Source of the DNA: Halomicrobium urmianum
GTDB taxonomy: Archaea; Halobacteriota; Halobacteria; Halobacteriales; Haloarculaceae
DNA length: 64,000 bases
Direction of reading: 5' to 3'
NCBI RefSeq assembly: GCF_020217425.1
Contig: NZ_CP084090.1
Coordinates: forward strand, 1,860,001 to 1,924,000
Shown here: positions 17,353 to 25,234 of the stretch, in pieces
Numbering within the stretch: position 1 is the stretch's first letter
How the letters are laid out: the number at the start of each line of letters is the position of its first letter
Notes under the pieces: model-generated
Told to the model about the DNA's origin: nothing
Seen by the model: the letters and a program-made list of their open reading frames with translations, nothing else
Database searches by the model: none
Position numbers and translations under genes: made by a program

Positions 17353-19734
17353 GTGTCACGCCCCGCCGACAGCGAGCCCTCGGTCGCGGTCGCGGACGTC
17401 CTGCCGGAGTTCTCGGACGCCTTCCCCTTCGAGCGGTTCAACGCGATGCAGTCCGAGACGCTGCCGGCGCTGCTGGAGACCGACGAGAACGTCGTCGTCA
17501 GCGCGCCCACCGCCAGCGGCAAGACCGCACTGGCCGAGATCGCCATCTGCAAGACGCTGCGCGCCGGCGGCACCGCACTGTTCCTCGCGCCCCTGCGCGC
17601 GCTCACCAACGAGAAGGAGAGCGAGTGGGAGCGATTCGAGGACATGGGCTACTCCGTCTACGTCGTCACGGGCGAGCGGGACCTGAACCCGCGCCGCGCC
17701 GAGCGGGCCGACGTGCTGGTGATGACCCCGGAGAAGGCCGACTCGGCCACGCGAAAGCACGACTCGCGCCGGTACGGCTTCATCGAGGACGTCGACTGCT
17801 GCGTCATCGACGAGGTCCACCTGCTGGACTCCGAGCGCCGCGGGTCCGTGCTCGAGGTCACCGTCTCGCGCCTGCGACGGCTCTGCGATCCACGCGTCGT
17901 CGCCCTCTCGGCGACGATGCCCAACGTCGAGGACGTGGCCGCGTGGCTCGACGCGCCGGAGGAGGCCACCTTCTCCTACGGGGAGCAGTACCGGCCCGTC
18001 CCGCTGAACGCCGACGTGAAGACCTACAGCCACGGCGAGAACGCCTTCGCCGACAAGTACCGCCGGCTCTACCGCGCGCTGGACCTGGCCGAGCCTCACA
18101 TCCGCGACGAGGGTCAGGCCCTCGTCTTCGTCTCCTCGCGCCAGGACACCGTCCAGGCCGCGAAGAAGGCCCGCGACGAGATCGCCGAGCGGGACGTCCC
18201 GATCGGCGCCCGCGGCGAGTACGACTTCCACACCGACGCCGCCGATCTGGACAACGACACCCTCAGACAGTCCGTGCTGGACGGCGTCGGCTTCCACCAC
18301 GCCGGCCTCTCGAAGGCCGACAAGGACCGCGTCGAGGACTGGTTCAAGGAGGGCAAGATCCAGCTCCTCTTTTCGACCTCGACGCTGGCCTGGGGGGTCA
18401 ACCTCCCGGCCCGCTGCGTCGTCATCCGGGACACCAAGATCCACGACCCCCTGGAGGGCGAGGTGGACATGAGCCCGCTGGACGTCCTCCAGATGCTCGG
18501 GCGCGCCGGCCGGCCGGGCTACGACGACCAGGGCTACGCCTGGATCGTCTGCGACCGCTCGGACGCCGACAAGTACCGCCGACTGCTCCGGGACGGGACC
18601 GACATCGAGTCCCGCCTCGCGGAGGACTTAGACGCCCACCTCAACGCCGAGATCGCCCTCGGGACGCTCCGGGACGTCGAGGACGTGATGGACTGGCTGG
18701 AGACGACGTTTTACTACCAGCGCGCGCGTGCCGCCCCGGAGCAGTACGCCGACGAGGGCGACCTCCGGGATCGGGTCAGCGCCACGCTGAAGTCGCTCGT
18801 CGACAGCGGGTTCGTCGAGATGGCGGACCTCAGGCTGGAGGGGACGCCGCTGGGTCGGCTGGCATCCAAGTTCTACCTCCGCCTGGACACCGCCGAGCGG
18901 TTCAAGGACTGCGCCGACCGCGCCGACGAGGACCCCGAGGCGCTGGACGAGGACCGACTGCTGGCGGTCGTCGCCGGCGCGACGGAGTTCGACAGCGTCA
19001 GCGCGCGCTCCGACGAGGAGGACGCGGTGGCCGCCGTCCTCGGCTCCCGCGTCGACGACCTCTCGGCCGGCCAGCGGAAGGTGCTGGCCATCCTCCGCTC
19101 GTCGATGTCCGGCACCACGCCGACGGAACTGCAGAGCGACGCCTGGGTGATCAAGCAGAACGCGCTGCGCCTGCTGGCCGCGCTCCGGGCCTTCCTCGAC
19201 CGCTTCGCCGGCCCGCGGGCGGCCAACCTCGCCCGCCGCGTCGAGGGGCGCGTCGAGAACGGCGTCAGCGCCGACGCAGTGGGACTCACTGCCGTCGACG
19301 GCATCGGTCCCGGACGGGCGAGCAACCTCGCAGCCGAGGGCCTGCGAACGCCGGCGGACGTGACCGACGCCGGCGTCTCCGGCCTCCAGTCGGCCGGCAT
19401 CGGCGAGGGCGTCGCCGAGCGCGTCGTCGAGAACGCCCGCGACCTCCCCGACGTCGTCGTCGAGTGGGGCGACTTCCCCGACGCCATTCCGAGCGGCGAG
19501 CGCGAACTCCACGAGGTGACGGTCCGCTCGGTCGCCGGCGGCGCACGCGCGGGGATCAGGGTGACCGTCAACGGCCACGAGATGACGGCCAAGCCCGCCT
19601 ATCTCGGCGAGGCGACGGTCCCCGCGGCCGCCTTCGGCGGCGACGCCGACGACCTGGAGTTCGCCGTCGAGGTGACGTTCCCGGAACTGCCGCTGCCGCC
19701 CGTCGTCGACACGCGGACCGTACGGGTCGAGTGA
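17353..19734 (+). CDS. Ski2-type superfamily 2 helicase (Hel308-like)
   Basis: 793 residues from the GTG at 17353, chosen because CCTATATC (17323-17330) lies about 27 bases upstream. Helicase motifs: FNAMQSETLPALL (Q-like), APTASGKTALAE (I), VIDEVHLLDSERRG (II, DEVH), LSATMPN (III), STSTLAWGVNLPA (V), QMLGRAGRPGYD (VI). A winged-helix and ratchet region follows, then a helix-hairpin-helix AVDGIGPGRASNLAAEGLRT and a C-terminal beta domain of about 90 residues (VTVRSVAGGARAGIRVTVNG). Hel308 relatives unwind lagging-strand forks in repair; the extra beta domain recalls Sec63/Brr2-type helicases, so an RNA role is also possible. Confidence 0.85.
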   Translation: MSRPADSEPSVAVADVLPEFSDAFPFERFNAMQSETLPALLETDENVVVSAPTASGKTALAEIAICKTLRAGGTALFLAPLRALTNEKESEWERFEDMGYSVYVVTGERDLNPRRAERADVLVMTPEKADSATRKHDSRRYGFIEDVDCCVIDEVHLLDSERRGSVLEVTVSRLRRLCDPRVVALSATMPNVEDVAAWLDAPEEATFSYGEQYRPVPLNADVKTYSHGENAFADKYRRLYRALDLAEPHIRDEGQALVFVSSRQDTVQAAKKARDEIAERDVPIGARGEYDFHTDAADLDNDTLRQSVLDGVGFHHAGLSKADKDRVEDWFKEGKIQLLFSTSTLAWGVNLPARCVVIRDTKIHDPLEGEVDMSPLDVLQMLGRAGRPGYDDQGYAWIVCDRSDADKYRRLLRDGTDIESRLAEDLDAHLNAEIALGTLRDVEDVMDWLETTFYYQRARAAPEQYADEGDLRDRVSATLKSLVDSGFVEMADLRLEGTPLGRLASKFYLRLDTAERFKDCADRADEDPEALDEDRLLAVVAGATEFDSVSARSDEEDAVAAVLGSRVDDLSAGQRKVLAILRSSMSGTTPTELQSDAWVIKQNALRLLAALRAFLDRFAGPRAANLARRVEGRVENGVSADAVGLTAVDGIGPGRASNLAAEGLRTPADVTDAGVSGLQSAGIGEGVAERVVENARDLPDVVVEWGDFPDAIPSGERELHEVTVRSVAGGARAGIRVTVNGHEMTAKPAYLGEATVPAAAFGGDADDLEFAVEVTFPELPLPPVVDTRTVRVE

Positions 19735-19909
19735 GTCCGGTCGCGGCCGGCTCCCGGTGCGCGCGGAGAGCGGCGGGAGCCGACCACGAGGGGGTTGGGT
19801 TCGGCTGTTTTCGACGTGAATCAATCGGTGAACCATCCGAACGATTTATTGTCCGATGCTCGCTCTCCCCAGTGTCTCGTGGCATCGAGCCACACGGGGT
19901 GGAGAGGAC

Positions 19910-21661
19910 ATGCACGATCGCGACACGACGGACGACGGCACAGAGTACGGGGAACGGGAGTCTGAGGCGACCAGCGGCGGAAGCTCGCGCCGGCGCTTCC
20001 TGAAGGCGAGCACCGCGGCCGCCGCCGGGGCGTTCGCGCTCGGCGCGGGCGTCTCGCCGGCGGCGGCCCGCCGGACCGAGTGCTCCTCGCAGGGCAGCCT
20101 CTCGGTCGGGGGCGGCGACTTCCAGGTCATCAACAACGACTGGGGAACCCGGGTGGAGGGCGCGGACATCGACATGTGCGCGTTCGCGAACGACGACGGC
20201 TCCTACGGCTACGAGTGGGAGACCCGCTCGGTCGGTGGCTCGCCCAACTACCCGCAGGCCCTGATCGGCACCAAGCCCTGGGGGTCCGACACCGGCGTCG
20301 CCGAGTTCCCGATCCGTCGGGGCGACGTCGACCAGCTGGAGATCGAGGTCGATATCGACCAGAGCATCTCCGGCGGCGAGTGGGACCTCGCCGAGGAGTG
20401 GTGGCCGATGGAGCAGCCGCCCTCCCGGCAGACCGGGCCCCACGTCCACGAGGTCATGATGGTGCTGGACTGGGGCGGCGGCCACGACCACTACATGGAG
20501 GAGCGAAACGTCTGGACCGACCAGTACGGCAACACTGTCGACTACTGGGCGGACTACGACGGCGGCGGGACGAACGCCGACTTCCACATCTTCCGCGTCC
20601 GCGGCGGCCTGACCTCGGGCCGGGTCGACCTCACCGAGGTCATCGAGTACCTGAGCCAGCGCCACGGAATCGGCGACGATCTGTGGCTCTCCGGTGTCGA
20701 ACTCGGCAACGAGTACTGGCAGGGCGCGCAGGGCGACGTCACCTGCGAGCAGTTCGACGTGACGATCAACGGCACCACCTACAGCAGCGGGAGTTCTGGG
20801 GGGAGCACCGGCGGCGGGAGCGGCGGCGGCAGCGGCGGAAGCGACGGCGGACGGTCACCCTACGGCGGATCGCCCCACGCCGTCCCCGGCTGGATCCAGG
20901 CCGAGGACTTCGACCGCGGCGGCGAGGGGACCGCGTACCACGACGCGACGTCGGGCAACGAGGGCGGCGCGTACCGCTCGACTGACGTCGACGTCGAGTT
21001 CTGCGACGAGGGCGGGTACAACGTCGGCTGGATACAGTCCGGCGAGTGGTGGACCTACACCGTCAGCGCCGACGCGTCCGGGACGCACGACCTGCGGGCC
21101 CGCGTCGCGTCGAACGACGGGGGCGGCTCCCTGACCGTCGAGGTCGACGGATCGCAGGTCGGCAGCGCCTCGTTCGACGGCACCGGCGGCTGGCAGTCCT
21201 GGACCACCGTCCCGCTCGGGGCCGCCGACGTCGCCGCCGGCGAACACGTCGTCCGCGTCCGGGCCGACGACGGCGGCTGGAACCTCAACTGGATCGGGTT
21301 CGCCAGCGGCAGCGGGAGCGACGGCGGCAGCAGTGACGGCGACGGTACCGATGGCGGCAGTAGCGACGGTAGCACCGGCGGCGACGGCAGCGGCGGCGGA
21401 TCGTCGGACCCCGTCGCGACCATCGATGCGAGCAGCGCGTCCGTCGGCGTCGGCGAGCGGATCACGCTCCGCGTGAACGACACGTCCGGGTCCGGGCGCT
21501 GGATCGACTCTCTGGAGTGGGACTTCGGCGACGGCACCACGGGCACCGGCTGGTGGCAGAGTCACAGCTACGACGCGGCCGGAACGTACACCGTCGCGCT
21601 GACGGCGACGGCCAACACCGGCGAGGCGACCACTCACGAGGTCGCTATCACGGTCTCGTAG
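19910..21661 (+). CDS. secreted GH12-like endoglucanase with carbohydrate-binding and PKD modules
   Basis: 583 residues; start at 19910 with GGAGAGG eight bases upstream and a GATTTATT box near 19840. Tat signal RRRFLKAS (27-34), probable cleavage near residue 53. Residues about 56-285 resemble glycoside hydrolase family 12: NNDWGTRVEGADIDMCAF, HEVMMVLDW with candidate nucleophile Glu181, and GVELGNEYWQG with the candidate acid/base Glu. A Gly/Ser linker leads to a CBM6-like module (IQAEDFDRGGEGTAYHD, GGYNVGWIQSGEWWTYTV), a second linker and a C-terminal PKD domain (WDFGDGTTGTGWWQSHSYDA). Predicted to hydrolyse cellulose, beta-glucan or xyloglucan outside the cell. Linkers are Gly/Ser/Asp-rich, suited to high salt. 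Confidence 0.75.
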   Translation: MHDRDTTDDGTEYGERESEATSGGSSRRRFLKASTAAAAGAFALGAGVSPAAARRTECSSQGSLSVGGGDFQVINNDWGTRVEGADIDMCAFANDDGSYGYEWETRSVGGSPNYPQALIGTKPWGSDTGVAEFPIRRGDVDQLEIEVDIDQSISGGEWDLAEEWWPMEQPPSRQTGPHVHEVMMVLDWGGGHDHYMEERNVWTDQYGNTVDYWADYDGGGTNADFHIFRVRGGLTSGRVDLTEVIEYLSQRHGIGDDLWLSGVELGNEYWQGAQGDVTCEQFDVTINGTTYSSGSSGGSTGGGSGGGSGGSDGGRSPYGGSPHAVPGWIQAEDFDRGGEGTAYHDATSGNEGGAYRSTDVDVEFCDEGGYNVGWIQSGEWWTYTVSADASGTHDLRARVASNDGGGSLTVEVDGSQVGSASFDGTGGWQSWTTVPLGAADVAAGEHVVRVRADDGGWNLNWIGFASGSGSDGGSSDGDGTDGGSSDGSTGGDGSGGGSSDPVATIDASSASVGVGERITLRVNDTSGSGRWIDSLEWDFGDGTTGTGWWQSHSYDAAGTYTVALTATANTGEATTHEVAITVS

Positions 21662-21672
21662 CCGCGATCGAC

Positions 21673-22317
21673 CTACACCCGCGAGAAGAGCTGTTCGCGC
21701 AGGGCCTCCGGCGCTTCGGCGACCGAATCGGCGGCCGACTCCGCGATGCCGTGTCCGGCCTCGCCGACGCCGAACCCGATCACGGTCATGCCGGCGCGCG
21801 ACGCGGCCAGCGTCCCGTTCGCGGAGTCCTCGACGGCCACGCAGTCACCGGGATCGACGCCCAGCTCCGCCGCGGCGTGCTCGTAGATTCCCGGCTCCGG
21901 CTTGCCGGGACCGTCCAGGTCGGCGGCGCTGATCGTCGCGTCGAACGCGAGCCCGAACCTGTCGAGGACGATCTCGTACCACTCCGGCGGCGACGAGGTC
22001 ACCATCGCCACCGGGACGCCGGCCTCCCGCAGGTCGTCGACGACCTCGCGGACGCCGGGGGTCAGTCCCACTTTCTCGCCGTAGATGTCCTCGGCGGCGC
22101 CCTCGTACAGCGAACAGAACTCGTCGTACTCGACGGCGAGCTCGTAGTCCTCCTCGAGGATGCCGTACAGCTCCTCGTAGTAGACGCCGGTCAGTTCGTC
22201 GACCGACACGTCGGCGTCCGGGAGCGCCTCGGGCAGCACCCGCTCGCGCTCCAGTTCGATCCAGTAGTCTTCGGAGTCGACCAGCACTCCGTCCATGTCG
22301 AAACAGACCGCGTCCAT
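21673..22317 (-). CDS. HAD-superfamily phosphatase (phosphoglycolate phosphatase / beta-phosphoglucomutase-like)
   Basis: 214 residues. HAD motif I DMDGVLVDSE, motif II MVTSSPPEW, motif III GKPEPGIYEHA and motif IV CVAVEDSANG, with a helical cap between motifs I and II (subclass IA). Such enzymes dephosphorylate small sugar or glycolate phosphates; the substrate cannot be told. It converges on the GH12-like gene, 11 bases apart. Confidence 0.85.
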   Translation of the reverse strand: MDAVCFDMDGVLVDSEDYWIELERERVLPEALPDADVSVDELTGVYYEELYGILEEDYELAVEYDEFCSLYEGAAEDIYGEKVGLTPGVREVVDDLREAGVPVAMVTSSPPEWYEIVLDRFGLAFDATISAADLDGPGKPEPGIYEHAAAELGVDPGDCVAVEDSANGTLAASRAGMTVIGFGVGEAGHGIAESAADSVAEAPEALREQLFSRV

Positions 22318-22425
22318 ATCCCCCGCAGGTCGCGGACCGGCATACGCGTGTCGGGTCCTGAATGTGAGTATTGTTGTCGTACGACACTATTAAGCGGACT
22401 GGGGTCCTACTGTCCGTCTCCCTCG

Positions 22426-22680
22426 ATGCCGGACAGTAGCGCACTCTACCGTGAGCTGAGTCGCTCGCGAGAGTGGCTCGGGAACGCTGCCAGCCGGGTC
22501 TCCGACCGACCGCACGCCGCCCTCGAAGCCGGGGCGTTCTGGCTAGCGATCGCCCTCCCGATCGCGTACCTGCCGATCGTGATCGTCCCCGCGGTCGGCG
22601 GCAGTCAGTTCGTTCCCGCCTTGCTGGCGGTCCACGCTCTCTGCGTCGTCCTCGGATCCGATCACACACCGACCGCGTGA
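22426..22680 (+). CDS. small membrane protein, paralogue 1
   Basis: 84 residues: MPDSSALYRELSRSREWLGN, then two hydrophobic segments, AGAFWLAIALPIAYLPIVIV and FVPALLAVHALCVVLGS. It shares the pattern H-x2-LEA-x2-FW-x-A-x2-LP-x-AYL with the next gene (22952), so the two look like tandem paralogues. A TATA-like CACTATTAAG lies near 22385. Function unknown. Confidence 0.6.
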   Translation: MPDSSALYRELSRSREWLGNAASRVSDRPHAALEAGAFWLAIALPIAYLPIVIVPAVGGSQFVPALLAVHALCVVLGSDHTPTA

Positions 22681-22951
22681 CGGGCACGGATCGACGACAG
22701 GTCCGGGTCCGTCGCCGCGGACGCACCCCCGTCGGGAACCGCTGGGTCGGAACTGAGATACAACGACAGAGTGGTGAATAAAACGTCTCGGAAGGTATGG
22801 CTCGGTCTCGCGAAACCGGCGTGAAACGTGAAGAGGTGTCGTAATGCGATAAAACGCGGCAACGGACGGTCGAAACGAGGTGAACTCGAACCAAGGGTCG
22901 GCCCACTGTATAGTGGCCCCGCCCCTCCCCTGAATCGAGGAGCGAGTTCCC
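22681..22951. other. intergenic stretch between the two small membrane-protein genes
   Basis: About 270 bases with no credible ORF. A short dyad CCACTgtatAGTGG at 22904-22917 contains a TATA-like core and lies about 40 bases before the next start, so it may be its promoter or an operator. Nothing else recognised. Confidence 0.4.
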
Positions 22952-23191
22952 GTGTCGAGAGAGTCCGCCGCCGAGGGGGCCGCGTCCGGACCCGCAACCG
23001 CGCTTCGGCACCTGGCGCTCCATCCAGTCGAGGCGGTTGCCTTCTGGGCGGCGGTCCTCCTTCCGCTCGCCTACCTGGCCCTCCTGTACGGCGGCCTCGG
23101 CGCGCGGGAACTCCTGCTCCTCGCGGCCGCGCTCGTCCTCCGCGCGGCCACCCTGGCCCTCGGTCGCGGCTACGACTGCGACCGGGCGTGA
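22952..23191 (+). CDS. small membrane protein, paralogue 2
   Basis: 79 residues from a GTG start: an Ala-rich N-terminus, then HPVEAVAFWAAVLLPLAYLA and ARELLLLAAALVLRAATLAL as two membrane segments and a short tail GRGYDCDRA. It parallels the gene at 22426 in length, topology and the VEA-FW-A-LPLAYL core. No ribosome binding site is evident. The GTG start is the least certain point. Confidence 0.55.
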   Translation: MSRESAAEGAASGPATALRHLALHPVEAVAFWAAVLLPLAYLALLYGGLGARELLLLAAALVLRAATLALGRGYDCDRA

Positions 23192-23334
23192 GAGCGTGAT
23201 CGCTGTGGTCGATTTCGCGGCACCCGGGGGGATCGGACCGCCGCGCCACGGCGACCCCGCGGTCGCCCCACTGGGGGTGGGGACAACGCTTTTCGGCCAC
23301 ACGTTGAAGTAGTGGAACGCGCCCAGGCCAGCCC

Positions 23335-24072
23335 ATGCACGACGGAACGCACGTGCTGGCCGGTGAGTGCACGATGGTCTTCGACGGCTCCCGCGAGCGC
23401 GAGCAGCGCGGCGACGTGATCGTCTTGGTGAAACCCGACAACACGGTTCTGGTCCACGACGCCGACGGCTACCAACCGGTGGCGTGGCTCACCCGGGCCG
23501 ACAGCGTGACGGTCGAGGCCGGCACCGTGGTCGCGCGGGACGGCGACGAACTGCTGCGCGTGGTCACCCACGACGAGCACGGGCGCGCCCGGTATCCGGC
23601 CAGCGTCGCCGGCGTCCCCGTCGGCGACTGTCCGGACTGTCGCGGGACGCTCGTCCGGGCCGACGGCGCCGTCTCCTGTGCCGGCTGCGACGCCCGCTAC
23701 GGGCTGCCCGACGACGCCTCGGTGACGGGCCGGCGCTGCGCGGACTGCGACCTCCCGACGGTCCGGGCCGAGCGCGGCCGGGCCTTCGAGGTGTGTCTCG
23801 ACCGCGATTGCGACTCCCTCGACGAGCGCGTCCGGACGGCCTTCGACCGCGAGTGGGCGTGCCCCGAGTGCGGGAGCGACCTCCGCATCCTCCGGCGAGG
23901 CGGACTCATCGCCGGGTGCGAGCGCTACCCCGACTGCGACACCGGCTTCTCGCTGCCCGCGGGCGTGATCATCGACGACTGCGACTGCGGCCTGCCGGTC
24001 TTCGAGACCGCGACCGGCTGGCGATGTCTCGACGCCCGTTGCGAACGGGCGCGGGCGGCGGACGCCGACTGA
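23335..24072 (+). CDS. NucS N-terminal-like domain fused to topoisomerase-type zinc ribbons
   Basis: 245 residues. The first ~75 (LAGECTMVFDGSREREQRGD, VIVLVKPDNTVLVHDADGYQ, PVAWL) follow the pattern of the N-terminal beta domain of the NucS/EndoMS mismatch endonuclease. The nuclease domain is missing; instead come several CxxC ribbons: CPDCRG/CAGC, CADCDL, and a topoisomerase-type C4 finger CPECGSDLRILRRGGLIAGC with CERYPDCDTGFSLP, then CDCGLPVF/CLDARC. Nucleic-acid binding is likely; enzyme activity is not evident. A gene with such ribbons next to endA would suit DNA or RNA handling, but this is inference. Confidence 0.65.
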   Translation: MHDGTHVLAGECTMVFDGSREREQRGDVIVLVKPDNTVLVHDADGYQPVAWLTRADSVTVEAGTVVARDGDELLRVVTHDEHGRARYPASVAGVPVGDCPDCRGTLVRADGAVSCAGCDARYGLPDDASVTGRRCADCDLPTVRAERGRAFEVCLDRDCDSLDERVRTAFDREWACPECGSDLRILRRGGLIAGCERYPDCDTGFSLPAGVIIDDCDCGLPVFETATGWRCLDARCERARAADAD

Positions 24073-24168
24073 CGCGCCGCCGTCTCGCCTCGACTCGTCG
24101 CCGCCGGAGCGCGCGCCGGGCCGTCCGCGAACGGAACGCTTTACGCCCGCCCGCGGCGACGCTCACCC

Positions 24169-25170
24169 ATGGATCCGACGCTCGCAGGCGACGTGGTCAG
24201 GGCCGGGAGCGAGGGCCGCGAGCGGTTCTACGACTCGCGGGGCTACGGCCGACCCGTCGACGGCGACCTGGAGCTGGCGCCCGTCGAGGCCGCGCACCTG
24301 CTGTACCGGGGCGACCTCGATTCGGTCGACGGGATGGACTTCCGGGCCTTCCTCGCCTCGGCGGCCGTCCCCGAGGTGGCCTTCTTCGTCTACAAGGACC
24401 TGCGGGACCGGGGCTTCTACCTCTCGCCCGCTCGCGAGGGCTGGGTCGACGACCCTGCGGGGGCCGACTTCGTGGTCTACCCACGGGGGAAGGGCCCCTG
24501 GGACGACGCGGTCGCCTACCGCGTTCGCGTCGTCGGCGAGCGCGAGACGGTCCCGGCGGCCGCGCTGGGCGAGTCCGTCCTCGCCGTCGTCGACGAGGAG
24601 TCGGAGATCACCTACCTCGAGACCGACCGACGGGCCGTCGACGGGACCAGCGACGCCGACGTTCCGCCGGTCGAGGGCGACCTGCTGGCCGAGCGGGTGC
24701 TGTGCTGGGACCCGCCCGCGGACCTCTACGAGCGGGCGTTCTACGGCCAGCGGCTCGGCGACGACGAGACTGTCCAGCTCTCTCTCGTCGAGGCGGCCTA
24801 CCTCGCCCAGCGGGGCGCCCTCTCGGTCGACGGCGGCGAGGCGGCGCTGCTGGAGCGCGGCCACGAGGTCGAGGGCGACCGGTTCGACCGCCGGCTGGCC
24901 GTCTACGCCGACCTGCGCGAGCGCGGCGTCGTCCCCAAGACGGGCTTCAAGTTCGGCGCCGACTTCCGGACCTACGCCGACGTCGAGAGCGCCGACGACC
25001 TGGGCCACTCCGAACTGCTGGTGCGCGTCCTCGCAGTCGACCACGAGTTCGCCCCGCGTGACCTGGCGCTGGACGTCCGCCTCGCCCACGGCGTCCGGAA
25101 GACGATGACCTTCGCGCTGGTCGGCGACGACGGCATCGACTGGGTCTCCGTCGAGCGGCTGACGCCCTGA
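24169..25170 (+). CDS. endA: tRNA-splicing endonuclease
   Basis: 333 residues, the double-length form used as a homodimer in Euryarchaeota. It has two endonuclease-like repeats; the C-terminal one holds the catalytic triad: Tyr in FKFGADFRTYADV, His in HSELLVRVLAVDHEF and Lys in AHGVRKTMTFALV. The N-terminal repeat is degenerate. It cleaves bulge-helix-bulge motifs in pre-tRNA introns and in pre-rRNA; both rRNA processing stems in this window are likely substrates. The A/T-richer segment upstream (GAACGCTTTACGCCC) may hold the promoter. Confidence 0.93.
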   Translation: MDPTLAGDVVRAGSEGRERFYDSRGYGRPVDGDLELAPVEAAHLLYRGDLDSVDGMDFRAFLASAAVPEVAFFVYKDLRDRGFYLSPAREGWVDDPAGADFVVYPRGKGPWDDAVAYRVRVVGERETVPAAALGESVLAVVDEESEITYLETDRRAVDGTSDADVPPVEGDLLAERVLCWDPPADLYERAFYGQRLGDDETVQLSLVEAAYLAQRGALSVDGGEAALLERGHEVEGDRFDRRLAVYADLRERGVVPKTGFKFGADFRTYADVESADDLGHSELLVRVLAVDHEFAPRDLALDVRLAHGVRKTMTFALVGDDGIDWVSVERLTP

Positions 25171-25185
25171 TCGGTGTGAGGTGTG

Positions 25186-25210
25186 CGCAAAGCGAACGCT
25201 TTTTGCGCGC
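25186..25210. terminator. hairpin between endA and trpS
   Basis: GCGCAAA (25188-25194) pairs with TTTTGCGC (25202-25209) around GCGAACGC. The T run in the second arm could end endA transcripts or serve as an upstream element of trpS, whose ATG lies 26 bases on. Confidence 0.45.
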
Positions 25211-25234
25211 GTCGGCGCGAGTATCCAGCAATCA

